DNA from: Raphanus sativus
Taxonomy: Eukaryota; Streptophyta; Magnoliopsida; Brassicales; Brassicaceae
Assembly: GCF_000801105.2 (NCBI RefSeq)
Contig: NC_079517.1
Coordinates: 1,860,001-1,924,000 of the forward strand
Direction of reading: 5' to 3'
Length of the DNA stretch: 64,000 nt
Position 1 is the first letter of the stretch. Each line of letters begins with the position of its first letter. The notes beneath the pieces were generated by a model, which saw only the letters and a list, made by a program, of their open reading frames with translations, did not search any database and had not been told where the DNA came from. The position numbers were made by a program, and so were the translations under genes. Shown here piece by piece: positions 24,497 to 37,900 of the stretch.

Positions 24497-24970
24497 GAGA
24501 AAACACAAGACTGTAGATTTTCACAAAATTAAAGGCAATAAGGCATCTTTCGCCGCAAAAGATGAGACCTTTCTCGACGTTTATACAGAGAGACCACCAA
24601 TCTCAAGCTTGGATCCCCAAAACAACGAAACTTAATGGTTGTCTATGAGAGAACAAAGGGGGAGAAAAACAAAATCCAGGAGAAATTGAGGACAGATACG
24701 AGAATTACACTTACGGTAAACGTTTTTGTCGATTATAGAATGAGAGGACTCCAATCCGGTGAAAGAAACCCTTTGAAGTCGTAGCTGGGGACGGTGGAGG
24801 TTTTGAAACGGGACATTAACCACGCGAAAACTACTAAAAATATCTTTAATCATTCTCTATTTTTATTTTATAATAGGGTAAAATAAATAAACTTACTCCG
24901 TAATTAAAATAGTAACTCCATTACAAAATTACTAATCATATTTTTAAGTAAAAAGTTGAGTGATATGTTA

Positions 24971-25711
24971 GAACATCTCCACAAAAGCTCTATATTTAAA
25001 CTTTCAAGGTGTTATTGTCCAAAAGTAAAATTTGAAAATTTAATTTCAAAATTATTTATAATTTATTCTATATTCCTTATATTTGTCAAATCAATATAAA
25101 TCTATAAAAAAAATTATAAATAAATAGAACATGTATATAACATACTACAACAATATTAATTAACACCCCACAATATAAAATTATAAATAAAAAATAATTA
25201 AATATTAAAACACAATAAAATGTCACATTATTCGTTAAAATTATTTTCGTAATGCTCTATTTCGTTACACAAAATTTGTTTGGATAATATTTTAGAGATT
25301 TTGGGGGTTCCGAAGCAAATTTACCAAACTGTTAGTGTCGTTTTAATATTTAAATGTGTATCATAATTTTGTCTTCATGTACTTTTTAAAAATATTTTCT
25401 ATTAAATTTATTTTGTAATATTCCTGTAGTCTAATTTTAGTTTTAAAATAATATATTTTTTAATTTTATATGTAAAACTTGAATTTATAAAATAAATCTG
25501 AAATAATTATTAGATATAAAATTTAAAGATTAAAACGATAAACAAAAAATATTTAAAAGTCATAAATCCGATGTGTAATTAATTGTAAGGACCAAAAAAT
25601 ATTTAAGATTTTAAGTTGTAAAACTTTATCAAAAGTCTAAATCTGAAGTTTTTTTAAAAAAAATTGTAAGCAAAAAAACTCTATATTTATCAAAAAAATT
25701 TGGAGATACTC
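24971..25711. mobile_element. Probable TIR element (PIF/Harbinger-like MITE), 741 bp
   Basis: The left end GAACATCTCC and right end GGAGATACTC are near-inverted and flanked by TTA on both sides (24968-24970 and 25712-25714). CTCTATATTT motifs recur in inverted positions inside each end. The body is very AT-rich and non-coding. It fills most of the spacer between MFAP1 and CHS3, and no LIM or peptidase coding is found there. Confidence 0.55.
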
Positions 25712-25917
25712 TTAGCAATAGCCGTCTAAAGTTACATAACATTGTTACCCAGAAAAAAAAAACTATATATCGCTATGATAGAGGAGGGTTGTCTCCTGCC
25801 AGCTTAGTAATCACTGAATCGTTTAGTGTTAAAAGAAAGAGAAGAAAAACACAATAACAGACAACAGTACATCACTACTCAACGAAACCATACTGGGATT
25901 TTGGGCATTTTTAAATT

Positions 25918-28900
25918 TTAGTTTCTACTGGATCGAATAAAACTATTAAGATACAAAGGGGTTTGAGGCCGGGACAGTCGCACTGCTTGCCTCCCCTTGT
26001 TAGCCAGCCCTGTTATCGTCTTATTTGACATGGTGCTACAACTCCTTTGTAATGATTTGTCTGCTGCTTGTCCGACTGATAAGTTCTTGGGCGACTTTGA
26101 CATCACCAGGGGCAGGGGAAAACAACCTACTCCACCTTTGTTACTTTTCAGCTTCCTTGTACCATCCTTTTTGGGTAATATGGGCTTCGCCAGAGGAAAG
26201 CAATATACTCCACCTATATTATCCAGTTCGTTTATACCATCTTCTTCATAACCATACCACTGCTTTGTCGTGCTTTCTCTTACTGCGTGTCCCGTTGGTA
26301 AGCTTTTGTGCGGCATAGACAAAATTTTCCACTTCCATCCTTTAGATGTTACGTTACTAGGAGACGTCTGTGGTTCGCTTGATGAAAGAGAACAAGTCGT
26401 TGCCTTCGGCTCTTTGGGCGAAGAAGGAGTATCCTCTTCAATAATACTTACAGTTACGACTTCACTCTCTTCAATAATCCCACTAACGGTTGTGTCACCT
26501 GTTCGAGGCGTGATCGCCTGGACATCACATTCCGTCACCATGCAACTAGCACCTAAAAGCTTGTTCTCCCCACTAACTGTTTGAAATTCAAATTTTATTT
26601 CATCGTCTGAGATTTCTTCACCATCACGTAGATGCATTTCGGTATCACAAAAGACAAATATGTGATCCCATTCAACCTTTGGAGCTTCTGTTGGAGCCCA
26701 ACACTGATATACTCTCTCTATCTGATCAACGTGGCCGTTCCTGGTCCTCCATGTGCATGTACACCTAATCCCTAGACCTACGACATTATGGTGATCATCT
26801 CGAAATGATACCACAACTGACATAGCAAAGCCTGAAAGATCTTTTCGAGTCCAAGGAGCTAGCTCTATCTTTACATTTGGACCTGCACTTAAACGAAACG
26901 GGGATTTCTGACGTGCGTCTGCAGGAACACATATGTTGACTGCGGATGTTTTGAAGAGTTCCTATTCAAACAACGACAAAGAGAAAAAAAACAGTCAGAT
27001 AATCTGCATGAGATTATATATATATATATATATGCACTTCATGAAACACAGAAAGCTAAGTCACCTGTTGTTGTTGGCTTGCTAAACTTGCTAATTTAGA
27101 CAAACCTTTCTCTAAAAATCCAGCGATTACTTCTGAAGATAGATTAAAACAATTACTAAGAGTGTAGTGCCTAGGAAGCCGCTCAAAATCCAAACGAATT
27201 AACTTGAGATGCTTACAACCATGAGCATTCAAGAATTCTAGAGTTTGAGGAAGCTGTGGCACTTCTCGTATGGCGGTGCCACCAAGGTATAGCTTTCTAA
27301 GGTTACTTGGAAAACCATTGATTTCCTCAAGCTCTGAGCACCCAGTCAGAAGAAGAACTTGAAGAGAATCTAAATGAACCATGTCAGGAAGACTTCGCAG
27401 TTGAGAACAATCTTTCATATTCAAGAGGACAAGCTTGCTAAAATCTTGATTATCTGAAGCAACTCTAACAAGATTTGTTACACTCTCCAGATCAATGTGA
27501 TCAACATCCTGGAAGTTTTCTAAAAGATTCAAAAGCTTTTTCCTGTCCAGCTTAGCTCTTAAGGTGTTGGTCACATTGGATATTGGTAACTCTACTATAC
27601 GAGTTCCTTGGAGATGCAGTTCCTCAATATTTGGTGGAGATCCTCGGATACTTTTGATCTCTGCGCAACCTGAGAGATTTACAACTCGGAGATGCTCTAG
27701 TTCACTCGTGTCTGGAAAAGTCCGCAGTCTTGTACAACCTTGGAGATCAACTAGCTCAATATTTTGAGCATGTAGTAATATGTCACATTCAACTAGCTCT
27801 TTGGAGTGACAAAGCATGATCCTCTTCAACATCTTGACATTCTGATCATATGATAAAAAAATTAATAATAATGTAAATGAACGACAGCAATGTTACTAAC
27901 TGGGGATTGATAAACAAATGAATACTAAACTTTCTCTACCTTGGCTGTTGCTCCGAGTTTCTGAAGGTGGCTGTAAGGCATACGGAGGTCAATAAGGTGC
28001 TCAAAGTCACAATGTGGAGGCAAAGTTTGCAATGGATAGTTCTCCCAGTGGAGTAGCCTTAGCTCACAAGGTAAAGAATCGAGGCCCTTTGGAAATTTGA
28101 GTCCAAGAACATCTCTCGAGCCGGAACCGTTGTATACCTTCAGAAATCTAAGATTAAACATATAATTGAAGGCGTCGTGTTTGACATCAAATTTCATGTT
28201 CGATGCATCCAAAAATATGCTTTCAATGTCTTCAGCGACCTGAAAAAAGAATAATGAAATTGATAAATATCAATAAGTATGGCTCATCTTTAAAGAGTAC
28301 AGACGTATGCATATGTGTATAGTAGAATTTGACAAACCAAGTCACACTTAGGCGTTTCTCTGGATCCTCCACTTGCTTGAATTTCATCATCTTCTAGTAG
28401 ATATCTGATGTTGGTAGGATCCCACATTCTGGTGCAGCTCTCAACTTCTCCAATGAAGATTTCTTGGCAGATGTCTCGGATAAGATCATTCATTTGCACT
28501 GTGTTTTCTGAAATAGTTACCAAATCCTTATCCACAAGGTTATCTATTCCAACACGTGGGAAATAATGACATCCCTCAAGCATCTGGACAACATAGTTGA
28601 CATTTTCTCCCCTGAAAAAACAAGCAGTGTCCAAGAAAATGCCTTTCTCGTTGTCGCCAAGTGCAGTATAGACTCTCAGCGCATCTTGAATCTGTTGGGG
28701 AGGACATTTCTTGAGCTCCAAGAAAGCAGCCTCCATTCCTGACTTCTTTCCCTTTAGCTCTTGGCCATATACACTGAGAGCTAAAGGGTTTCCATTAACG
28801 TATTCAATCACTTTCACTGACAATTCCCTGTCATTCTGCTCTGGCACATTTTTTCCAAATGCCTTTTGAGAGAATAGCTGAAGAGCCTCGTGCCAGTTTA

Positions 28901-31900
28901 AACCTTGAACCTTGTATATTTGATTCATCTGACAAAAGGAAAACACTTGCTTATCTATGGAGGTTATGATTATCACGCTTCCGGGACCAAGCCAATCAAA
29001 CCTTCTAAGGAAGGACTCTGCAGACAGAGAATCGTTCACATCGTCTAGAACAATGAGAATCCTTTTGTCGCATAGTTTATCCCTATAGAGGCTCGGTGTC
29101 ATAATACAAGAGCTCTTTATGTCAAACTCTTCCTGAAGAAGTATACCAATTCTTTCTTGGAACAAACGGTGAAGGCCCACCTTATGGAACGCTTCATCAA
29201 AATGTTCGATGAAGCAACAAGCATCATAATCAGTGGACATGTGGTCACAGACTGCTTTTGCAAGGGTAGTCTTGCCTATGCCAGGCATACCCCAAATTCC
29301 TATGCTTTGGACTCCCCTCTGTTGCTTGTAAAGCATGTTCTCGATCTCTAGTAGCCTCGAGTAAATTCCAACTCGTTCTGCTATATTCAGCTTACCATAT
29401 ACATCTCTGACGACCTCTTCCACTAGTTCGGAGTCGGTGAGTATCCTACTGCTTGAAATCCTGCCAAATAAAATAAGTATAAGAAAACTTCCACTTATTA
29501 ATAACTACTTTAAAGATCATTTTCAAGTTATACTCGTAACATTTTTAGTTGAATAAAAAATACTTCATCTGTTTCAAAATGATCTATTTTTTAGAAGAAA
29601 AAAAATTGTTTCTAAAAGATACATATTTTACATTTTCAATATATGCAATAATGATAAATTATAAACTTCGAAGATATTAATTAATTGTGTTTACTAAATT
29701 TTGATTGGTTAAAAGTTATATAAGATAGCTATTAACAGAAAATAATACATTTATAATTAAGAACTAGGTGTTTTGCCCGCACTTGCTGATGTTAGGAGTT
29801 TTGAGGCTCCTAAGTCAAATGATAGTATAGTGGAAGTAAGTTTGTCGAACCAAATCTGAGGGATTTAAAATCAGAGAGAGTGCAAGTATTTGCCTAATCT
29901 AAGTGCAATCAGTGAATTTGATGGTTTTTAAACTAAAACTAGAATGCAAGCAATAAAAATGATACTTTTAAGCTATTGGAAATGAGAACTCATGGGTATA
30001 GGGATTTCAGACCTTGGGTGATCAAGTTTCGAACTAAGGATGACAAATGAATCAATCAAACTATTAACCTTAAACCTAGACACAATTCTAAGCAAGCTCT
30101 ATGTCTAGATGAATGCTCATTTGCTAACATGTCTCAAACATCAAATGTCTTTGGTTGAATAACATGCAAGCAATCATTACTAACAAGTCTATTAGCTATC
30201 TTAGCATCTTTAACAACAAATCTCTTTGGCAAAGTACACTAAAAGCCTAGGAGAGTTGACTCAGACATTTCATCAAACACCTGTCGGGTGAGAAATGCCT
30301 AGAGATCACCCTTTGAGTGGCCTACTCAAATGATGCATTAAGATCACTCTACTATGCAAGGAACAAGTATGATCTACACCTAAAACATCCTAGAACTAGC
30401 CTAATCACCCTTAATCACCCTAACCCATGAATTCAAAAGGTGATTACTCACTAATCTCCATGATTCCTCTTAAACCCATGATGGATTTCAGATGAATCAT
30501 ATAGAGAAGTAGAAGAAAATCACAAGAACACAAGAACAATCAAAGCCAAAAGAAAACTTTTCTTAAGAGAGTTTTTGTGTATTCAATAGATCAAAGATCA
30601 TATGCCAATGGTGGCTACAAAGAGTACTTAAACATTAGGTTTTTCAGTGCAAAAACGTGCACAATAAATTGCAAAAAGGTCCTTGAAAATAATAAAATCG
30701 TGCACTGATAACGCGGAGCGACCTCGGCCAGTCGCTCCGAGAGGTCGCTCTGGCTTCGGGAGCGACTTCGGGTGGTCGCTCTGCGGGGTCGCTCCGTGGT
30801 GATTTACGGATGTCCGAAGCGATAGAAAGGCGAGCGACTTCATGGCGTCGCTCCGAGGTGGTCGCTCTGACCTTGTTTCTTCGTGTCTCCGAGTGATGAG
30901 AACGCGAGCGACTTGGAGTTATCGCTCTGGGAAGGTCGCTCTGAGAGGTGGGGCACAGCGACTCCGTAGGGTCGCTCCGGGAAGGTCGCTCCGGTGCTTT
31001 GCTCGTCCAATGATTACCTTTTTCACCTCTTTTGAGCTCCAAACACATCCAAATGTCTCCAATAACTTCACTTGGCACTTCAGTACCTAATAGAGACTTA
31101 TGCATGCAAAATGCAACCTAAACATGTCTAAATCCTATTCTATATGATGAAAATGCTTATGAATGAATGGTTAAAACAGTGCAAATATGCAAGACATCAA
31201 CTCCCCCACACTAGTCCTTTACTTGTCCACAAGTAAACTTTCAAGAACCAAGGAGAAAAAGTTTGAAAATGGGGGCTCACAACCAAAAGAAACTCTTCTT
31301 AGTTCTCAACCTAACAACCTTGCATAATCATACCAAATAGCAAGAGCAAAGATTTTATCCATCTCTAACTTCTCTAGGCCTATCTCAGCTCCTTTGATCT
31401 CTACACTCATTAACCATGTATCTACAAACCACAAATCCACATCTCTCTAACATTTATGAAGCAAACTCAATAGACATCTCACAAATGGTCAACTGGTCCA
31501 AGTCATTTGGTTTTGGTAAGACAAAGGCTTTAATGCAAGTGAAGTCAGAGGTTCAAAATGATCTTTTATGGTGGTTTACTCTCAAAACAAAGTAGCTTTG
31601 ACAATACACATAATATATCTAAGAAAGGGATCAACTCATGCATACAATGCTCAATCTCCATTGTTCTACCCTTTCCCAAACACACAAGATATTCAATCAT
31701 TCCTCAATGTCAAACCCAACTCACATCTCTCACCAAAAGATCCCAAGAACATTCTTCACATCAGACTCTTTCTTTTTGAAATCAATAAGGGATTTTTCAC
31801 AATTTTAAAACAAATCTCAGCTCCTAACAACTTTGCTAGCCCCCTTTTTATTCTTTTTTTTTTCTTTTCTTTTTTTTTTTTTTTTTTTTTTTTTTTTATT

Positions 31901-34900
31901 TTTTTTTTATTTGGGGGCCAAGACTTTACACAATAAGAGCTAGATACTTCTCAACTTATCCCATAAAGACTAATCATTTAAGCACAAAGAGTCAAACCTT
32001 TCATATTCCCAAATCACAATCACAACACTCACCCCCTTCCTATAGCTAGACAATAGAGTGACTAATCTAGCAAGAATGGAGACTAAGCATTGTCGTTCCC
32101 AATACTCTCAACATTATGCACATGTAAAGCTTTCCAAAGAGGCCTCACTCAACAAATAATGATGGTTTAAAAATGAGGTATGGGTTTTGGGAGTGGAGTA
32201 CCACTTGAGTTTGTCAAAAAGATTGGTAAAACAGATGGGACAACTCAAGTGTGTATATCCATGACTTAGTACACAAGAGACCATATGCAAGAGACATTAA
32301 AACAGGAGCTTGCTTCAAAGAGAGAGTATCAACAGTCAAATGAGTTTCAAGAGGAGCATTCAAGGCGCGAAGTTTACAAGCTTTCCAAAGGGTGCTCAAG
32401 CTACTTGTCATGATTACAAAGGTCAACAAATTCAGTACTTAGCATGAGCTCTTTACAAGGTTGAAATCCCCCTAATGCATGAATGCAACCTATATGCTTC
32501 TAGACTCAATCCTAAAAATGCAAATGATGCAACTAAATGATTCTTTTTGTGTTTTTCAAATTTTTTTTTTTTTTTTTTTAATGCAAATAAGAATGTAATA
32601 TGCAATGCATGAGACTCAAAATCATGAAAACAAACATGATCAAATACTAGGTACCTCCCCCACACTTAAATCACACAGTCTCTGTGTGAGTGAGGTACCC
32701 AATGGAAATGTGAAATACAAAGAAAAACTGGAAAAAGGGAAGTTTGCAGTTACCTGAGACGGGAGCGAGGTTGAAGGGTCGCTGCGGCAGGTCGCTCCCA
32801 GTTGGAGCGACCTCGTGACGTCGCTGCGGAGACCTCGCTCCATGGTCAGTTTCGCTCCGGAGGACACGAGCGACCTCTGGGGGTCGCTGTGGGCAAGTCG
32901 CTCCCAGCTGGAGCGACTTCTCTCCCTCGCTCCATGACCTCGCTCTGATGTCCGAGTTTCTGCTCCACACCTGCAAACAACTTCATTTTCCAATTGTTCT
33001 ATGCAATAGAATGATAATGCAAATACTAATGCAATATATACAAGGATACTCATGGGACTTCCTCCCAAGTGAGCTTGTTTTAAGTCTCTAGCTTGACTTT
33101 GCCTCCCTTGGATCAGGCTGGACTAGAGGCAGAAAGTGGAGTTGACACCCCATCTTCCTCAGGTGGTAGCTCATCATAGAGATCATCAGCAGGAGAAAGA
33201 TTCATCTCTTCAATGGTGAAGGCTTGTCCAAATACAGTGGGGTTCCTCATCTTCTCCTTGATGTCAAAGTGGAGGATGTTCTCCTTGCCCAAATGGAGGT
33301 CAATCTTCCCTTCCTTCACATTCACAATAGCTCCTGCTGTAGCTAAGAATGGCCTTCCAAGAATCAATGGGTCTTGAGCCTCCTCACCCATTTCAAGCAC
33401 CACAAAATCTGTAGGTATCTCATACCTTCCAATCTTCACAGGGAGGTTCTCTAGGATGCCCACAGGGTACTTCACTGAACGATCAGCCAACACCAGAGAG
33501 AGTCTACACTTCTTGTATTGAGTGAAGCCAAGCTTCTTTGCCACAGACAAAGGCATCAAGCTGACACTAGCTCCCAAATCGCAGAGACATTTCTCAAATA
33601 CCATAGGTCCAAGAGCACAAGGGAGTGTGAAGCATCCTGGATCCTCTAGCTTCTCTGGAGCATCAAGCCTCTGAATGATGGCATTGCACTCATGACTCAG
33701 AACCATCATGCCCTCCATCTCTTTCTTCTTAGCAGCTACAACATCTTTCAGGAGTTTGCTATATTGAGGAATCAGCATGAAAGCATCAATGATGGGCATT
33801 GTAACTTGAGCTTCACTCATCTGCTTCTCAAACAAAGCCTTGTACTTCTGTAGCAGCTGCTTCTTGAATCTACCAGGGAATGGAAGCTTTGGTTCATAGG
33901 GAGGGGGGTCAGGAGAGCTCTCACTTGCTGGAGCAGCAGATTCACCATCTTTTGTTGTTTTCTTCTCTTCTCCAACCTTTCCTTTACCCTTGGCTTTCAC
34001 AATCTTCTCCAAGATCTCAGCATCTGTCTTCTCATCAACAATGACCACTTCATCATCCAGGTTGATGGCCACCTCCTCACCTTGTTTCTCAGCATCCTTG
34101 GTGAGAGTTACAGGAGTCAACTGCTTACCACTCCTAAGTGTGACAGCTTTTGCTTCCTTGGGGTTTTGATCTGACTTTCCAGGTAGAGATCCTTGCTGGC
34201 GGTTCTGGTGGGAGCTCATGGAAGCAAATTGATTCTCCAAATTCTTGACAGAAGAAGCGAGGTGGGTGAATTTGTTGTTGAGCTCATTGTAGCTCCCATC
34301 AATCTTGGAGTGAAGGTTCTTCAGCTCATAGCCCACATGCTTCTCACTTCTAGTCTGAGACTCCAAGATCTGTTTCAGTAAGGCATCAGTGCTGCTCTGT
34401 TGAGGGGCAGAGGAGCTAGGAGAGGAGTTTTGCTGAGGCTGATAGTTGCTCTGCTGGTTGTTTCGAGGCTGATAACCACTCTGCTGGTTGTTTGAATAGG
34501 GCTTCTGTTGGTAGTTGTTGTACTGAAAGTTGGGTTCCTTCTTGTACCAGCTACCATTACTGTTGATGAAACATAATTCTTCTTGCCCTTCCAAACCCTC
34601 AACCTCATTGACAGTAGGAGGTATCTCCTGGCTTGGGTTGCCAACAAAGTTCACCTGTGCTTGTGTGGCCTTATCAGCAATGAGTTTGTCAATCTTCTCC
34701 TGAAGAGCCTTTATCTCATTCCTTGTTTGATTGTCATCACCTCTGCTGCTTCTGTCATGGTCTCCACTGTAGACTGCATCACTCTTAACCATGTTGTCAA
34801 CCAGAGCCTCTGCCTCTTCCTCAGTTCTCCCCAAAAAGAACCCATTGCTAGCTGTATCCAGTCTGGCTCTGTACATAGGAAGAGCACCTCTGTAGAATGT

Positions 34901-37900
34901 GCTTAGCAAGCTCTCCTTAGAGAATCCATGGTGTGGGCACTGAGCTTGGTAACCATTGAATCTCTCCCAAGCTTCACTGAATCCTTCCAAGTTCTTCTGT
35001 TGGAAGCTGGAGATCTCATTCCTCAACTTAGCAGTTCTTGAGGTAGAGAAGAACTTCTCCAAGAATGCCCTTTTGCAGTCTTCCCAAGTGGTGATGGAGT
35101 CACTTGGTAGAGACTTCTCCCACTGACGTGCCTTATCCCCCAAAGAGAAAGGGAATAGCTTGAGCTTTAAGGCATCCTCTGACACACCATTAGTCTTTGA
35201 CATACCACAGTAGCTGTCAAACTTATCCAAGTGATCAAATGGGTCCTCCACAGCCAGACCATGATACTTGTTGTTCTCTATGCAGTTTAGCAGTCCTGAC
35301 TTGATCTCAAAGTTGTTAGCAGCCACAGCTGGTGCTCGAATTCCAAGTCTAGGACCATGGATGTTGGGGCGGTCATAAGTGCCAATGGGGCGAGCTGGTC
35401 GCTGTTGAGGTCCATTGGGGTTCTGAGGATTTTGTTGTTCTTCCATTGCAGCTTCCAGTGGCTGCAGTTGAGCCTGTTGCTCTTCTTGTCTTCTCTTTCT
35501 AGTACACTCTCTCTCTAAAGCTCTGATGTCTGTGGCTCTTGGAACAAGGTTTGATGTACCCTTGCTCCTCAAGTTCATACACCTGAAAATCACAAAGAGT
35601 GAAGAAGAGAATCAGTAACTTACAAAAATAAAAATGACTTAGTCTCAAGCAAATGACTAAATCTCAATGTTCAAATCAAACTCAGAATTTGGCAACGGCG
35701 CCAATTTGATGTTAGGAGTTTTGAGGCTCCTAAGTCAAATGATAGTATAGTGGAAGTAAGTTTGTCGAACCAAATCTGAGGGATTTAAATCAGAGAGAGT
35801 GCAAGTATTTGCCTAATCTAAGTGCAATCAGTGAATTTGATGGTTTTTAAACTAAAACTAGAATGCAAGCAATAAAAATGATACTTTTAAGCTATTGGAA
35901 ATGAGAACTCATGGGTATAGGGATTTCAGACCTTGGGTGATCAAGTTTCGAACTAAGGATGACAAATGAATCAATCAAACTATTAACCTTAAACCTAGAC
36001 ACAATTCTAAGCAAGCTCTATGTCTAGATGAATGCTCATTTGCTAACATGTCTCAAACATCAAATGTCTTTGGTTGAATAACATGCAAGCAATCATTACT
36101 AACAAGTCTATTAGCTATCTTAGCATCTTTAACAACAAATCTCTTTGGCAAAGTACACTAAAAGCCTAGGAGAGTTGACTCAGACATTTCATCAAACACC
36201 TGTCGGGTGAGAAATGCCTAGAGATCACCCTTTGAGTGGCCTACTCAAATGATGCATTAAGATCACTCTAATATGCAAGGAACAAGTATGATCTACACCT
36301 AAAACATCCTAGAACTAGCCTAATCACCCTTAATCACCCTAACCCATGAATTCAAAAGGTGATTACTCACTAATCTCCATGATTCCTCTTAAACCCATGA
36401 TGGATTTCAGATGAATCATATAGAGAAGTAGAAGAAAATCACAAGAACACAAGAACAATCAAAGCCAAAAGAGAACTTTTCTTGAGAGAGTTTTTGTGTA
36501 TTCAATAGATCAAAGATCATATGCCAATGGTGGCTACAAAGAGTACTTAAACATTAGGTTTTTCAGTGCAAAAACGTGCACAATAAATTGCAAAAAGGTC
36601 CTTGAAAATAATAAAAATCATGCACTGATAACGCGGAGCGACCTCGGCCAGTCGCTCCGAGAGGTCGCTCTGGCTTCGGGAGCGACTTCGGGTGGTCGCT
36701 CTGCGGGGTCGCTCCGTGGTGATTTACGGATGTCCGAAGCGATAGAAAGGCGAGCGACTTCATGGCGTCGCTCCGAGGTGGTCGCTCTGACCTTGTTTCT
36801 TCGTGTCTCCGAGTGATGAGAACGCGAGCGACTTGGAGTTATCGCTCTGGGAAGGTCGCTCTGAGAGGTGGGGCACAGCGACTCCGTAGGGTCGCTCCGG
36901 GAAGGTCGCTCCGGTGCTTTGCTCGTCCAATGATTACCTTTTTCACCTCTTTTGAGCTCCAAACACATCCAAATGTCTCCAATAACTTCACTTGGCACTT
37001 CAGTACCTAATAGAGACTTATGCATGCAAAATGCAACCTAAACATGTCTAAATCCTATTCTATATGATGAAAATGCTTATGAATGAATGGTTAAAACAGT
37101 GCAAATATGCAAGACATCACTTGCGGGCTTAAAAATTTTCAAAAATTTATAAATATTAAATACCATTAGAATAATTTTTCAAAATTTTATAAATTTTCAA
37201 AAACCATTACCATAAATTGTTTTCATGCTTTTGGCAGCACAAAAAAACTTTACTTATATAAAGCATGAAAAAATAATTTCAGATATCTTAGATAGTTTTT
37301 CTTGTGTTAGCACTTATTTTATAGTTAATCACTTACGGATAATGAAATAGTGAACCAACAATATAAAATCTGGATGCACCAAATATACATCTCTTATATC
37401 AATTATATTTAGTATCAATCTGAAACATATACCAAAAATGAGCCTTTAATAAAAAAACACCAAAATGAGAATCAACCAATATATATCCAAAAGTTAAATA
37501 ATTTGATATATCCTGAATAAGATGATTTAATATTGTGATTGTCTTAAATAACATGTTTAATTAAAATATAAAATAAGTAAAATTATTAATTATATTTATT
37601 AAGCATATGATAAATAAGCAAAATTACCTAAAACTAATGAAAAATAAGTAAAATTACTTAAAATTTTACTTTATAACATCAAAATAAGAATCAACAGCAT
37701 ATATCAAAAATAATTATAAATAAGATGATATATACTAAATAAGATGTTATAATATTGTGATTATCTTAAATCACATGTTTAATTAAAATTATTAAAAATA
37801 AGCAAAACTATTAATTATAATTATTAAGCATATAATAAATAAATAAAATTACCTAAAATCATGGAATACATGACAACTAAGCAAATTTACTTCTCAAATA

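Larger units (their letters stand above)
29787..37119 (-). mobile_element. Athila-like LTR retrotransposon encoding only Gag-protease
   Basis: Two LTRs of 1413 bp (29787-31199 and 35707-37119) both run TGATG...CATCA. The target duplication CTTGC is perfect (29782-29786 and 37120-37124). Transcription is on the minus strand: the primer-binding site TGGCGCCGTTGCC lies directly inside the right LTR and the purine tract GTGGGGGAG directly inside the left LTR. By eye the LTRs differ at four substitutions and two single-base indels, so the insertion is recent. The 4.5-kb interior has one long frame (Gag plus protease). There is no reverse transcriptase, RNase H or integrase and no room for them. 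It must therefore be mobilised in trans. It is inserted in CHS3 intron 1 in the same orientation as the gene. Confidence 0.93.

Noticed and set aside
24850..25917. Possible lost LIM/DA1 exon downstream of CHS3
   Set aside because: Examined on the minus strand: AT-rich, occupied by a TIR element, with no cysteine/histidine zinc pattern or HExxH.
30716..30995. Possible CRISPR-like or satellite array
   Set aside because: Spacing and spacer lengths are irregular, the word occurs in both orientations, and the genome is eukaryotic.
30644..31105. Open frames of up to about 150 codons in the LTRs, on both strands, with near-identical copies at 36618-37025
   Set aside because: They lie within the GTCGCTC island, are low complexity (repeated RSD/ERP-type residues) and occur on both strands at once, so they are composition artefacts.
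32640..33068. Minus-strand frame of 142 codons between Gag and the 3' LTR, considered as a possible env-like or pol remnant
   Set aside because: Mostly a translation of the second GTCGCTC island. No polymerase, integrase or envelope feature.
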